From contig JBMNTP010000028.1 in NCBI GenBank assembly GCA_050945795.1, forward strand, positions 1 to 26,564: DNA of 26,564 bases, in the 5' to 3' direction. Numbering within the stretch: position 1 is the first letter of the stretch; every line of letters starts with the position of its first letter. The stretch comes from JBMNTP01 sp050945795 (GTDB taxonomy: Bacteria; Bacillota; Clostridia; Christensenellales; MGBC116941). This document shows, in pieces, positions 1 through 5,428 of this stretch. The notes under the pieces were generated by a model. It ran no database searches and had not been told where the DNA came from. It was given only the letters and a program-made list of their open reading frames with translations. Position numbers and translations under genes: made by a program.

Positions 1-1
1 C

Positions 2-754
2 TGCTTCGGTGATGACGGTAAAATGCTGACGGGCTGGCAGAATATAGACGGCAAGAGGTATTTTATGAGCTCGGGCGGCGTAGTCAAAACCGGCTGGCTG
101 CTTGAAGGCGGGGTATGGAGCTACTTTGATCAAAATGGTGTTGCTCAGACCGGCTTTACTACGATAAGCGGAGTTCGGTATTGCTTCGGTGATGACGGCA
201 AAATGCTGACGGGCTGGCAGGATGTTGGCGGCGAAAGGTATTTCCTAAACTCGGGTGGAGTAGTGCAAAAGGGCTGGCTGGTAAGCGGCGGCGAAAAGTA
301 TTATCTTGGCGATAATGGGGCTATGAGTACCGGCTTTACCACAGTAGGCGGGCAGTTGTACCTCTTTGGCGAAGACGGTAAAATGCTGACGGGCTGGCAA
401 GAATTATCCGGCAAGAGGTATTTTATTGAGGCGGATGGCGTTGTTAAAACGGGTTGGCTGGTAAGTGATGGCGAGAAGTACTATCTTGGCGAGGGCGGGG
501 CTATGAGCACCGGCATAAAGACGATAGAAGGTCAGGTATACTGCTTCTCGGAGGATGGCAAGATGCTGACAGGATGGCAGAGGATTGAGGGCAAGAAGTA
601 TTTCTTCAAGGATGACGGCGCTGCCCATACCGGCTGGCTAACTATGGATGATGAGCAGTATTACATGAACATTCCGGACGGAGATGCCAAGGTGGGAGAG
701 CATGTGATAGATGGAGAGACATATGTGTTTGACGAGGAGGGGCGTTTGCAATAG
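2..754 (+). CDS. Cell-wall-binding (choline-binding-type) repeat protein, 5'-truncated by window edge
   Basis: The frame is open to the left edge, so only the C-terminal ~250 residues are visible. The protein is built wholly of ~20-residue CW_binding_1-type repeats with the GW...G.RYF...GG pattern (for example GKMLTGWQ and VVKTGW). No catalytic domain is visible. The repeats form a higher-order unit of 60 residues (180 bp): GDDGKMLTGWQ or close variants recur at about 2, 182, 362 and 542. In known families these repeats bind choline or other wall polymers and hold secreted proteins on the surface. The last repeats diverge (around YYMNIPDGD) and the protein ends in GRLQ with no LPXTG. A bidirectional terminator follows. 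A second protein of the same type lies at 14022-15992, so the phage-like island sits between two related genes. The repeat-family call is confident; the specific function is unknown. Confidence 0.85.
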   Translation, partial: CFGDDGKMLTGWQNIDGKRYFMSSGGVVKTGWLLEGGVWSYFDQNGVAQTGFTTISGVRYCFGDDGKMLTGWQDVGGERYFLNSGGVVQKGWLVSGGEKYYLGDNGAMSTGFTTVGGQLYLFGEDGKMLTGWQELSGKRYFIEADGVVKTGWLVSDGEKYYLGEGGAMSTGIKTIEGQVYCFSEDGKMLTGWQRIEGKKYFFKDDGAAHTGWLTMDDEQYYMNIPDGDAKVGEHVIDGETYVFDEEGRLQ

Positions 755-794
755 ACGCGACGCGCTGACTCGAATTTGACAGCTTAACGTAACT

Positions 795-826
795 AAAAAA
801 GAGCCGCCATATGGCGGCTCTTTTAT
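795..826. terminator. Bidirectional intrinsic terminator
   Basis: A perfect 10-bp palindromic stem (GAGCCGCCAT at 801-810 with its complement at 811-820) is flanked by an A-run on the left and TTTT on the right. It ends the wall-repeat gene. Confidence 0.85.
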
Positions 827-1006
827 TATTCGATGCGCTTATGATTTGCGCTGTCATACGATTTTATAAAGCGTTCGGCGGCGGTGATATGCGGCTTTGA
901 TAAAAGGCAGGAATTGAGGCGGGGAATGAGGGTAAGAGGCGGGAAGGAGAGGGCGCAAGTGCGACTAGGGGGGAAGGAGGCGCAGCGGGCAGATTTTATA
1001 GGCGCG
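827..1006. other. Intergenic stretch with no convincing gene
   Basis: This purine-rich stretch lies between two terminators that close converging genes. No ORF with a ribosome binding site or recognisable product is seen. The G/A-rich strand (around 900-985) could be a decayed remnant, but nothing supports a function. Confidence 0.5.
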
Positions 1007-1035
1007 AAAAAGCCGCGCACTCTGCGCGGCTTTTC
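1007..1035. terminator. Intrinsic terminator, end of YARHG gene (works both ways)
   Basis: Stem AGCCGCGCA (1011-1019) pairs with 1023-1031 across a 3-base loop. It has AAAA on the left (a T-run for the minus strand) and TTTT on the right. It lies 14 bases beyond the stop of the minus-strand gene. Confidence 0.85.
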
Positions 1036-1048
1036 ATATGCCTTTTTA

Positions 1049-2005
1049 TTAAGAGAGTGAATATAGCAGCTGGAGATTGGCTCTTTCTGTTTCCGACAGG
1101 TCGGTTTCGCTGATGGTGGTTTTTGGAAGGGCGCGATACCAGCTATATTTATTATAAAACTCTGTTATTCTGCCGCCAAAATCATGACCATGGCGGGCGA
1201 ATATTTCATATACCGCGAATTTGAGGAATTCATCTTTATCGTACCCTGACGCCGCGCTCTCCACATCCTCCGCCATAAGCAGTATAGTGTCACTGTTTGG
1301 CAGCAGCATGCCTTCTATATCAAACGGAAGGTTCGGTGAGTATGGCGTAGGCGAGGGGGTGGGGGTAGGCGTTGGTGTTGGTGACGGCGTGGGGGTGGGA
1401 GTCGGCGCTTGCGTTATTACCACAGGAGCGTCGGCTGTATCTGTAGGGCTTATAGCATCGGTAGGCTCTACGCTGACGATGGGTGATGCATCAGGCGATG
1501 GCGAGGGGGAAGCGGACGCGGTATCGTCACGCCGGAAGCCGGAGCCGGCTATAAGCGCGATTATTATCGCCAGTACAGCAACGCCTGATACTGTTGATAT
1601 AAGTATTGTATTACGGCGGCGCTGGGTTTCCTCCATGCGCGCCCGGACAAGGTCTTTTGCCGCTTCAAGTTTGGCGGCTGAATAGTCGGGTTTTGCGGGT
1701 ATGCGCTCGCTAGGTTCGAGGGTTGTATCCGCCGGTTCTTCGCTAGGTTCTATGGGCGGGGGAATAACAGGCGGTATAACCGCGCTTTGCCGATCCTGCG
1801 GCGCTTCCTGATCGCTTATATGTTCACTCGGGACAGCAGCAGGATCGTCCAGCCCGGTATTAAGCCCGCAATCGGCGCAGACTGGCCCGGTGGCCGGCGC
1901 TCCGCAATGGGGACAGTAGTTCTTTTGGCGCTGCGTCGCGCCGCAGTTTGAACAGAATACGGCATCATCAAAAAGAGGATGCCTGCACTTTATACAGTTT
2001 TTCAT
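1049..2005 (-). CDS. Membrane-anchored zinc-ribbon / YARHG-domain protein
   Basis: The 318-residue protein has two N-terminal zinc ribbons (C4/C7...C18/C21 and C31/C34...C43/C46). An acidic proline-rich region follows, then one transmembrane helix at about 132-156 preceded by RRR. Next come a Ser/Pro/Asp stretch, a TPTPTPSP linker and a C-terminal YARHG domain (EIFARHGHDF, then YNKYSWYR and an ETERANL segment). YARHG domains are usually outside the cell and are thought to act at the wall. Topology by the positive-inside rule puts the zinc ribbons in the cytoplasm and YARHG outside, so the protein could sense the envelope. The start is ATG with AGGAG about 8 bases upstream. It lies 64 bp downstream of the repressor on the same strand with no obvious terminator between. 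It may therefore be transcribed in the repressed (lysogenic) state, like a phage moron. The exact role is unknown. Confidence 0.8.
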   Translation of the reverse strand: MKNCIKCRHPLFDDAVFCSNCGATQRQKNYCPHCGAPATGPVCADCGLNTGLDDPAAVPSEHISDQEAPQDRQSAVIPPVIPPPIEPSEEPADTTLEPSERIPAKPDYSAAKLEAAKDLVRARMEETQRRRNTILISTVSGVAVLAIIIALIAGSGFRRDDTASASPSPSPDASPIVSVEPTDAISPTDTADAPVVITQAPTPTPTPSPTPTPTPTPSPTPYSPNLPFDIEGMLLPNSDTILLMAEDVESAASGYDKDEFLKFAVYEIFARHGHDFGGRITEFYNKYSWYRALPKTTISETDLSETERANLQLLYSLS

Positions 2006-2069
2006 ATTAGCGCTCCTGTAAAATTGTTTGAAGAATGTTATATATTATGCAGACGGGCTGCAGGTATAC

Positions 2070-2399
2070 TTACGGCTTATCCTCAAGGCGGTATTTGCTT
2101 CTGAGGTATTCAAGAAAGCTGTTAAGCTCCTGTCGGGCTTCCTCCGGAAGTTCTTCCTCGGCTTCCGCCCGGTTAAAGGCCAAGGTGTCGCCGGGGCGCA
2201 ACGAAGTGCGGCCGAGCAGATAGTCTATTGAGACATCGAAAAAATCGGATATCTGAACCAAAACCTCGTTTGACGGCTGGTTACGCCCCGATTCATAGTT
2301 TGCAATAGCTGTGCGGCCCATGCCCAATAGCTTGCCAAGCCCATCTTGAGTGATGTTGCGCTCTTTGCGCAGACGGCGCAGTTTGGGTCCGAAGGGCAT
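2070..2399 (-). CDS. XRE-family (HTH_3) transcriptional repressor, phage type
   Basis: The 109-residue protein carries a Cro/cI-type helix-turn-helix at about residues 8-60 (LRKERNITQDGLGKLLGMG, AIANYESGRNQPS, then SIDYLLGR). A short charged C-terminal tail (EEELPEEARQELNSFLEYL) probably serves in dimerisation. There is no S24 LexA-like peptidase domain, so RecA-driven self-cleavage is not expected. Release must come by another route, as with PBSX Xre. Start ATG at 2399 has AAGGGG about 7 bases upstream. It is divergent from the 2557 gene, with promoter and operator-like repeats between them. By position it is the repressor of the island. Confidence 0.88.
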   Translation of the reverse strand: MPFGPKLRRLRKERNITQDGLGKLLGMGRTAIANYESGRNQPSNEVLVQISDFFDVSIDYLLGRTSLRPGDTLAFNRAEAEEELPEEARQELNSFLEYLRSKYRLEDKP

Positions 2400-2429
2400 A
2401 GTATCATCCCCTTTGTTTTCTTAATCTAA

Positions 2430-2457
2430 AGTATAACACTAAAGGTCACGAATTCAA
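2430..2457 (-). promoter_or_regulatory. Sigma-A promoter for the repressor (leftward)
   Basis: On the minus strand, -35 TTGAAT (2452-2457) and -10 TATACT (2430-2435) are separated by 16 bases. The GTCACGAA repeat (2445-2452) lies inside the spacer and touches the -35, which suggests autoregulation. Confidence 0.6.
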
Positions 2458-2500
2458 ACATGAGTCACAAAATGTGGAATTACTATTGATGTGTCACAAA
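2445..2500 (+). promoter_or_regulatory. Three direct operator-like repeats GTCACRAA
   Basis: GTCACGAA at 2445-2452 and GTCACAAA at 2464-2471 and 2493-2500 all lie in the same orientation. The first is in the leftward promoter spacer and the third is in the rightward promoter spacer. The middle one belongs to the short palindrome CACAAAATGTG (2466-2476). The likely ligand is the XRE repressor encoded next to it (inference). Confidence 0.55.
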
Positions 2501-2514
2501 TCATGACGTATAAT
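2486..2514 (+). promoter_or_regulatory. Sigma-A promoter for the sigma-like regulator (rightward)
   Basis: TTGATG (2486-2491), a 17-base spacer, then a perfect TATAAT (2509-2514). An operator-like GTCACAAA sits in the spacer, so repressor binding would block polymerase. Confidence 0.75.
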
Positions 2515-2556
2515 ATTGCCAGAAGATAAAACACAAAAGAAAGCAGGGGAGAGCTG

Positions 2557-3048
2557 ATGGAGGTTACAGGCATACTTGAGGGGTATTTGGAGGACAAGGC
2601 GAGTATTGAAAGGATTGATGCTGAGCTTTCAGAGCTTGAGCAGCTGCTGCGTGAGCCGGACGCCACGATTGAGGCGTATACTCTTAAGCCGCGGGATTTT
2701 AATGAAATAAGAAGCGGAGACGCTAGGCACAGCCGTGTTGAGGCGGCGGCGGAGGCTGATTTGACGACGGAAATTCAAAGGGAGATAGAGCAGCTAAAGC
2801 GTGAGCGGCGAATTGCTAAGAGGCGGGTAGCGGTGGCGGAGAGGATACTTGCGGGACTTAACGACAAGGAGAGGTTCATGGCCGAAAAGCACTATGTACA
2901 CAAATGGTGTTGGGAGGAGGTTTCAATGCAGTATAATCTGCTGCCCGGTGTAATACCTAAGGGCAAAGAGGCGTTTGAAAAGGCGCGGCGGCCGCTGATA
3001 TTAAAAATGGAGCGCATAGCCGGCGCGAGAAGGGTGGGCGGCGCATAG
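2557..3048 (+). CDS. ArpU/sigma-region-4-like phage late transcription regulator
   Basis: This 163-residue protein has a long, charged helical N-terminal half. The C-terminal part resembles the DUF1492/ArpU and sigma-70 region 4 group (LNDKERFMAEKHYVHKWCWE then VSMQYNLLPG, with KEAFEKARRPLIL as the recognition-helix region). Proteins of this kind, such as PBSX Xpf, switch on phage late genes. The start ATG follows AGGGGAGAGC. It is the first gene rightward from the repressor-controlled promoter and sits just before the structural operon's own promoter, as expected for a late activator. It is more distant from sigma region 4 than textbook examples, so direct promoter recognition is inferred. 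Confidence 0.65.
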   Translation: MEVTGILEGYLEDKASIERIDAELSELEQLLREPDATIEAYTLKPRDFNEIRSGDARHSRVEAAAEADLTTEIQREIEQLKRERRIAKRRVAVAERILAGLNDKERFMAEKHYVHKWCWEEVSMQYNLLPGVIPKGKEAFEKARRPLILKMERIAGARRVGGA

Positions 3049-3075
3049 TACGCTTATTTTACCGGTTTTATACCG

Positions 3076-3104
3076 TTGAAATGCGAACAAAAGTTCGATA
3101 TAGT
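3076..3104 (+). promoter_or_regulatory. Strong sigma-A-type promoter of the structural operon
   Basis: -35 TTGAAA (3076-3081), a 17-base spacer, then -10 TATAGT (3099-3104). Each hexamer is one base off consensus. It lies between the regulator stop (3048) and the scaffold start (3208). The whole spacer is occupied by a LexA-type palindrome. The predicted transcript start is near 3111. Confidence 0.72.
3084..3097. promoter_or_regulatory. LexA/DinR (SOS) box in the late promoter
   Basis: The palindrome CGAAC-AAAA-GTTCG matches the Gram-positive LexA core GAAC-N4-GTTC, including the outer C and G. It lies exactly between the -35 and -10 hexamers, where bound LexA would exclude RNA polymerase. 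The match is seen directly; LexA binding is inferred. Confidence 0.72.
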
Positions 3105-3112
3105 TAATATGC

Positions 3113-3143
3113 AAAGGTTGGCGAGAAGCCGGCCTTTTTTCTT
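3113..3143 (+). terminator. Terminator-like hairpin in the late leader
   Basis: A 10-bp stem (AAAGGTTGGC at 3113-3122 with 3128-3137, two G-U pairs) has a GAGAA loop and runs into a T-rich tract to 3143. It would stop read-through from the regulator gene. It also begins about 2 bases after the predicted start of the late promoter, so on that mRNA it may instead act as a 5' protective stem. Confidence 0.6.
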
Positions 3144-3207
3144 TCCGGCGGTGCCGGATATATTTGCCGAGGCCGGGCTGTACGGGCGGATTATGGAGGA
3201 GGGTTTG

Positions 3208-4080
3208 ATGAGCGGAACTGTCGAGGAAATTGGGCGTGACGACGGCGCGCGAGGTGGCGCGCAGCAGGGGCTCGAAAATGTTTTTTCGCAGCCGGAGATT
3301 GACAGGGCGTTTGGCAGGAGGCTCGCGAGGGAGAGGGCCAAATGGGAAAAAGAGATGGAGGGACATATGCAGCTAACAGAAGACGGATTAAAAAAGATTG
3401 AGGGGCAAGGCAGGGACGCGGACGAATACTGGAATAACGCAAAAGAGGCCGGACAGCCGCATTATGCGGGCGCGGTGAATAATGAAGAGCGGCAGCAGGT
3501 TGAGGACGCGGGCGAATACTGGCAGGCTGTATCTGGCGATGTGGCTGAAGAGGGCGAGGGCGGGGAGCCGGATATGTATGACGGCGGAAGCGGTGAGCAG
3601 GAGATGTATGACGGCGGAAGCGGTGAGCAGGAGATGTATGACGGCGGAAGCGGTGAGCAGGAGATGTATGACGGCGGCGAGGGGGATCTTTCACGGCAAT
3701 TGTTCTCTCCGGGGCGGCCTATGCCCAGCGATTACGAGCTCGCCGGCAGCCTTTTAAGTCAGGAGGCCGAGCTTAGGGCGAATGATCCATCCTTTGACAT
3801 ACTCTCTTTTATACGCGAGAGGCCGGCGGCGGCTAGGATGCTCGCCGACGGATTTTCACTGTCAGACGCGGTAAAGGCCGCCGATATGCCTGCTTATGAG
3901 GCCGGACTCCGAAAGAAAATCGAGGCGGAGCTTACGCAAAGCATACTGATGAGAAAAAGGCCGCTGCCCATGCCGGGCCCGGCGGCGGCAGAGGCGTCGG
4001 TGAATATGGATATGCTCACGCCAAAGCAGATAGCCGATATTGATTATCGTGTGGCGGCGGGGCAGAGAATTATGCTCTGA
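3208..4080 (+). CDS. Phage capsid scaffolding protein
   Basis: The role is inferred from position just before the major capsid gene and from composition: acidic, Gln/Glu-rich, mostly helical and low-complexity. The chosen ATG at 3208 has GGAGGAGGG about 5 bases upstream and gives 290 residues. The frame stays open further upstream, but a TTG at 3076 would lie inside the promoter. The middle carries a 10-residue tandem repeat (EMYDGGSGEQ, about 3.6 copies). The C-terminal region has a helical segment (DPSFDILSFIRERPAAARML...FSLSDAVKAA) typical of scaffold proteins of N4-gp56-capsid phages. It ends in a short basic tail followed by LTPKQIADIDYRV. No protease motif is seen, so self-cleavage is not indicated. 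Confidence 0.72.
   Translation: MSGTVEEIGRDDGARGGAQQGLENVFSQPEIDRAFGRRLARERAKWEKEMEGHMQLTEDGLKKIEGQGRDADEYWNNAKEAGQPHYAGAVNNEERQQVEDAGEYWQAVSGDVAEEGEGGEPDMYDGGSGEQEMYDGGSGEQEMYDGGSGEQEMYDGGEGDLSRQLFSPGRPMPSDYELAGSLLSQEAELRANDPSFDILSFIRERPAAARMLADGFSLSDAVKAADMPAYEAGLRKKIEAELTQSILMRKRPLPMPGPAAAEASVNMDMLTPKQIADIDYRVAAGQRIML
3571..3678 (+). repeat. 30-bp in-frame tandem repeat (about 3.6 copies)
   Basis: The unit GAGATGTATGACGGCGGAAG plus ten further bases repeats at 3571, 3601 and 3631, with a partial copy at 3661. Copies are identical apart from one difference near the start of the first. It encodes EMYDGGSGEQ in the scaffold linker, and copy number could change by slippage without breaking the frame. 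Confidence 0.95.
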
Positions 4081-4101
4081 CGATGACCCGGGGGTTCTTT
4101 A

Positions 4102-4135
4102 CGGCTTTTCTTCCTTCTTAGTAACGCAAAAGCCG
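4102..4135 (+). other. Hairpin between scaffold and major capsid genes
   Basis: CGGCTTTT (4102-4109) pairs with AAAAGCCG (4128-4135) across an 18-base loop. No T-tract follows on the plus strand, so it is more likely an mRNA processing or stability element for the capsid message than a terminator. Confidence 0.45.
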
Positions 4136-4162
4136 CAAAAACTATTATAAAGGAGAAAATAT

Positions 4163-5149
4163 ATGGCACTCAATACCACACAAGGAAACGCGCTGCATCC
4201 CGGAGCGCAGGCTTTTTACGACAAGAAGCTGCTAGAAAACGCGAGGCCGCATTTGGCGCACTATCAGTTCGCGATGCACAGCGCACTGCCTAAAAACAGC
4301 GGCAAGATACATTATTTCAGGCGTTGGAATACGCTTGATCCCATACCGGCATCTGAGGCGCCGCTAGATGAGGGAGTTACTCCGCAGGCGCAGGATCTCT
4401 CTAACTCGTTTGTAAGCGCGACGGTAGCCGGTTACGGCAGGCATGTAGAGGTTTCAGACCTTTTGGAGCTTACGTTTGTAGATAACGTTATATCGGGGGC
4501 GTCGGATGAGCTGGGAGCGCAGGGCGGAAAGACAATGGACGGCGTTATACGCGATTGCGCGGCGGGCGGCACTGTGGTGCGTTTCGCCGGAGCGGCTGAG
4601 GCGCGCTCTTCTGTATCGGAGGAGGACAAGCTGACAGTAAACGATATAAGAAAAGCGGTAAGGCAGCTTAAGAACGCCGATGCTCCTAAGTTTGACAGAA
4701 ACGGCAAAGGCTATTATGTCGCTATAATTCATCCCGATGCGGTATACGATTTGCAGAGCGACGCGCTATGGCAGGACGTTTCAAAATACAGCGCGGGCGA
4801 GCAGATATTTGATGGCGAGCTTGGCAAACTGTTCGGAGTTATTTTCGTTGAGAGTACACAGTCCAAAATATTTAAAGGCGCGGGCGCTGCTATTTCCGGA
4901 AATCCTGAAGTTAAAACTGACGTTTACGCCACGCTGTTTTTCGGGCGCAACGCTTACGGCTGTACCAGCATTACCGACAGCGGAGATCCGAACAGAATCC
5001 GCATAATCGTTAAGAGCAGGGCGAAGTCGGGCATAAGCGATCCTTTGGAGCAGAGAAGCTCTATTGGCTGGAAGGTTGACGCTTTTGCGGCGGCTATACT
5101 AAACGACGAATTTATGGTGCGCGTTGAGCATTCGGCGAGCGCTAACTGA
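4163..5149 (+). CDS. Major capsid protein, N4-gp56 family
   Basis: The 328-residue protein has the features of the N4-gp56 HK97-fold capsid family. These include the N-terminal GAQAFYDKKLLENARPHL and KNSGKIHYFRRWNTL. A YGRHVEVSDLLELTFVDNVI segment is followed by LTVNDIRKAVRQLKNADAPK and YYVAIIHPDAVYDLQSD. The C-terminal part has GRNAYG and IGWKVDAFAAAILNDEFMVR. It forms the capsid shell and needs the upstream scaffold for assembly. The start ATG follows AAAGGAG with good spacing. The strong ribosome binding site and the terminator after the next gene fit a protein needed in many copies. This is the most secure phage assignment in the island. Confidence 0.93.
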   Translation: MALNTTQGNALHPGAQAFYDKKLLENARPHLAHYQFAMHSALPKNSGKIHYFRRWNTLDPIPASEAPLDEGVTPQAQDLSNSFVSATVAGYGRHVEVSDLLELTFVDNVISGASDELGAQGGKTMDGVIRDCAAGGTVVRFAGAAEARSSVSEEDKLTVNDIRKAVRQLKNADAPKFDRNGKGYYVAIIHPDAVYDLQSDALWQDVSKYSAGEQIFDGELGKLFGVIFVESTQSKIFKGAGAAISGNPEVKTDVYATLFFGRNAYGCTSITDSGDPNRIRIIVKSRAKSGISDPLEQRSSIGWKVDAFAAAILNDEFMVRVEHSASAN

Positions 5150-5163
5150 AAGGCGGTATAGAC

Positions 5164-5355
5164 ATGTTTGAAGGCAAAAAGAAGGTAAAGGTCGTTGTGG
5201 CGATGGCGGCGGGTATGGCGGGGGATACGCTTGAGGTAAGTGTTAACGGAGAGAAGTATTCTTTTAAATGCGGAGCGGCGAGTGAGGTGCCGGTAAGGTT
5301 TGCCGAGGCGCTAAAAAACAGCCGGTTTGCGGACATGGCGGCTATTATAGAATAG
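5164..5355 (+). CDS. Small conserved-type phage head-region protein (63 aa), function unknown
   Basis: It starts 14 bases after the capsid stop, with AAAGG at 5148-5152 (10 bases before the ATG). The sequence is a short beta-rich unit (VKVVVAMAAG, LEVSVNGEKYSFKCG) followed by a PVRFAEALKNSRF helix. Small proteins of the form 'beta hairpin, then VP..(A)E.L..' often sit between capsid and portal genes in Firmicutes phages, but I cannot assign a role. Candidates are a decoration protein or a folding aid. It is co-transcribed with the capsid and is followed by a terminator. Confidence 0.7.
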   Translation: MFEGKKKVKVVVAMAAGMAGDTLEVSVNGEKYSFKCGAASEVPVRFAEALKNSRFADMAAIIE

Positions 5356-5368
5356 CTGTGCGCGAGGC

Positions 5369-5394
5369 GGGCGGGGTTTTTACCTCGCCCTTTT
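5369..5394 (+). terminator. Internal terminator between capsid block and portal
   Basis: GGGCGGGGT (5369-5377) pairs with ACCTCGCCC (5382-5390; one G-U pair) across a 4-base loop and is followed by TTTT (5391-5394). It lies within the otherwise unbroken structural operon and should lower downstream expression relative to capsid. Confidence 0.7.
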
Positions 5395-5428
5395 GCCGCG
5401 CCATTATTTATTAAGGAGGTATGCGGCT

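Noticed and set aside
1330..1410. CRISPR or regulatory repeat in the G/T-rich stretch
   Set aside because: The short irregular repeats are explained by the TPTPSPTP linker codons; there are no spacers.
1221..1685. Plus-strand ORF of 154 residues rich in Gly/Val
   Set aside because: It is the antisense reading of the TPTPSP linker of the YARHG gene; no ribosome binding site or family pattern.
3076..3207. Upstream extension of the scaffold gene (start TTG at 3076)
   Set aside because: That TTG is the -35 hexamer of the promoter and the extension would cover the LexA box and hairpin. ATG 3208 has an excellent ribosome binding site.
3571..3678. CRISPR-like array from 30-bp repeats
   Set aside because: Repeats are directly adjacent with no spacers and stay in the scaffold reading frame.
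3191..3694. Minus-strand ORF rich in Arg/Pro/His with repeats
   Set aside because: It mirrors the tandem repeat of the scaffold gene and lacks a start context.
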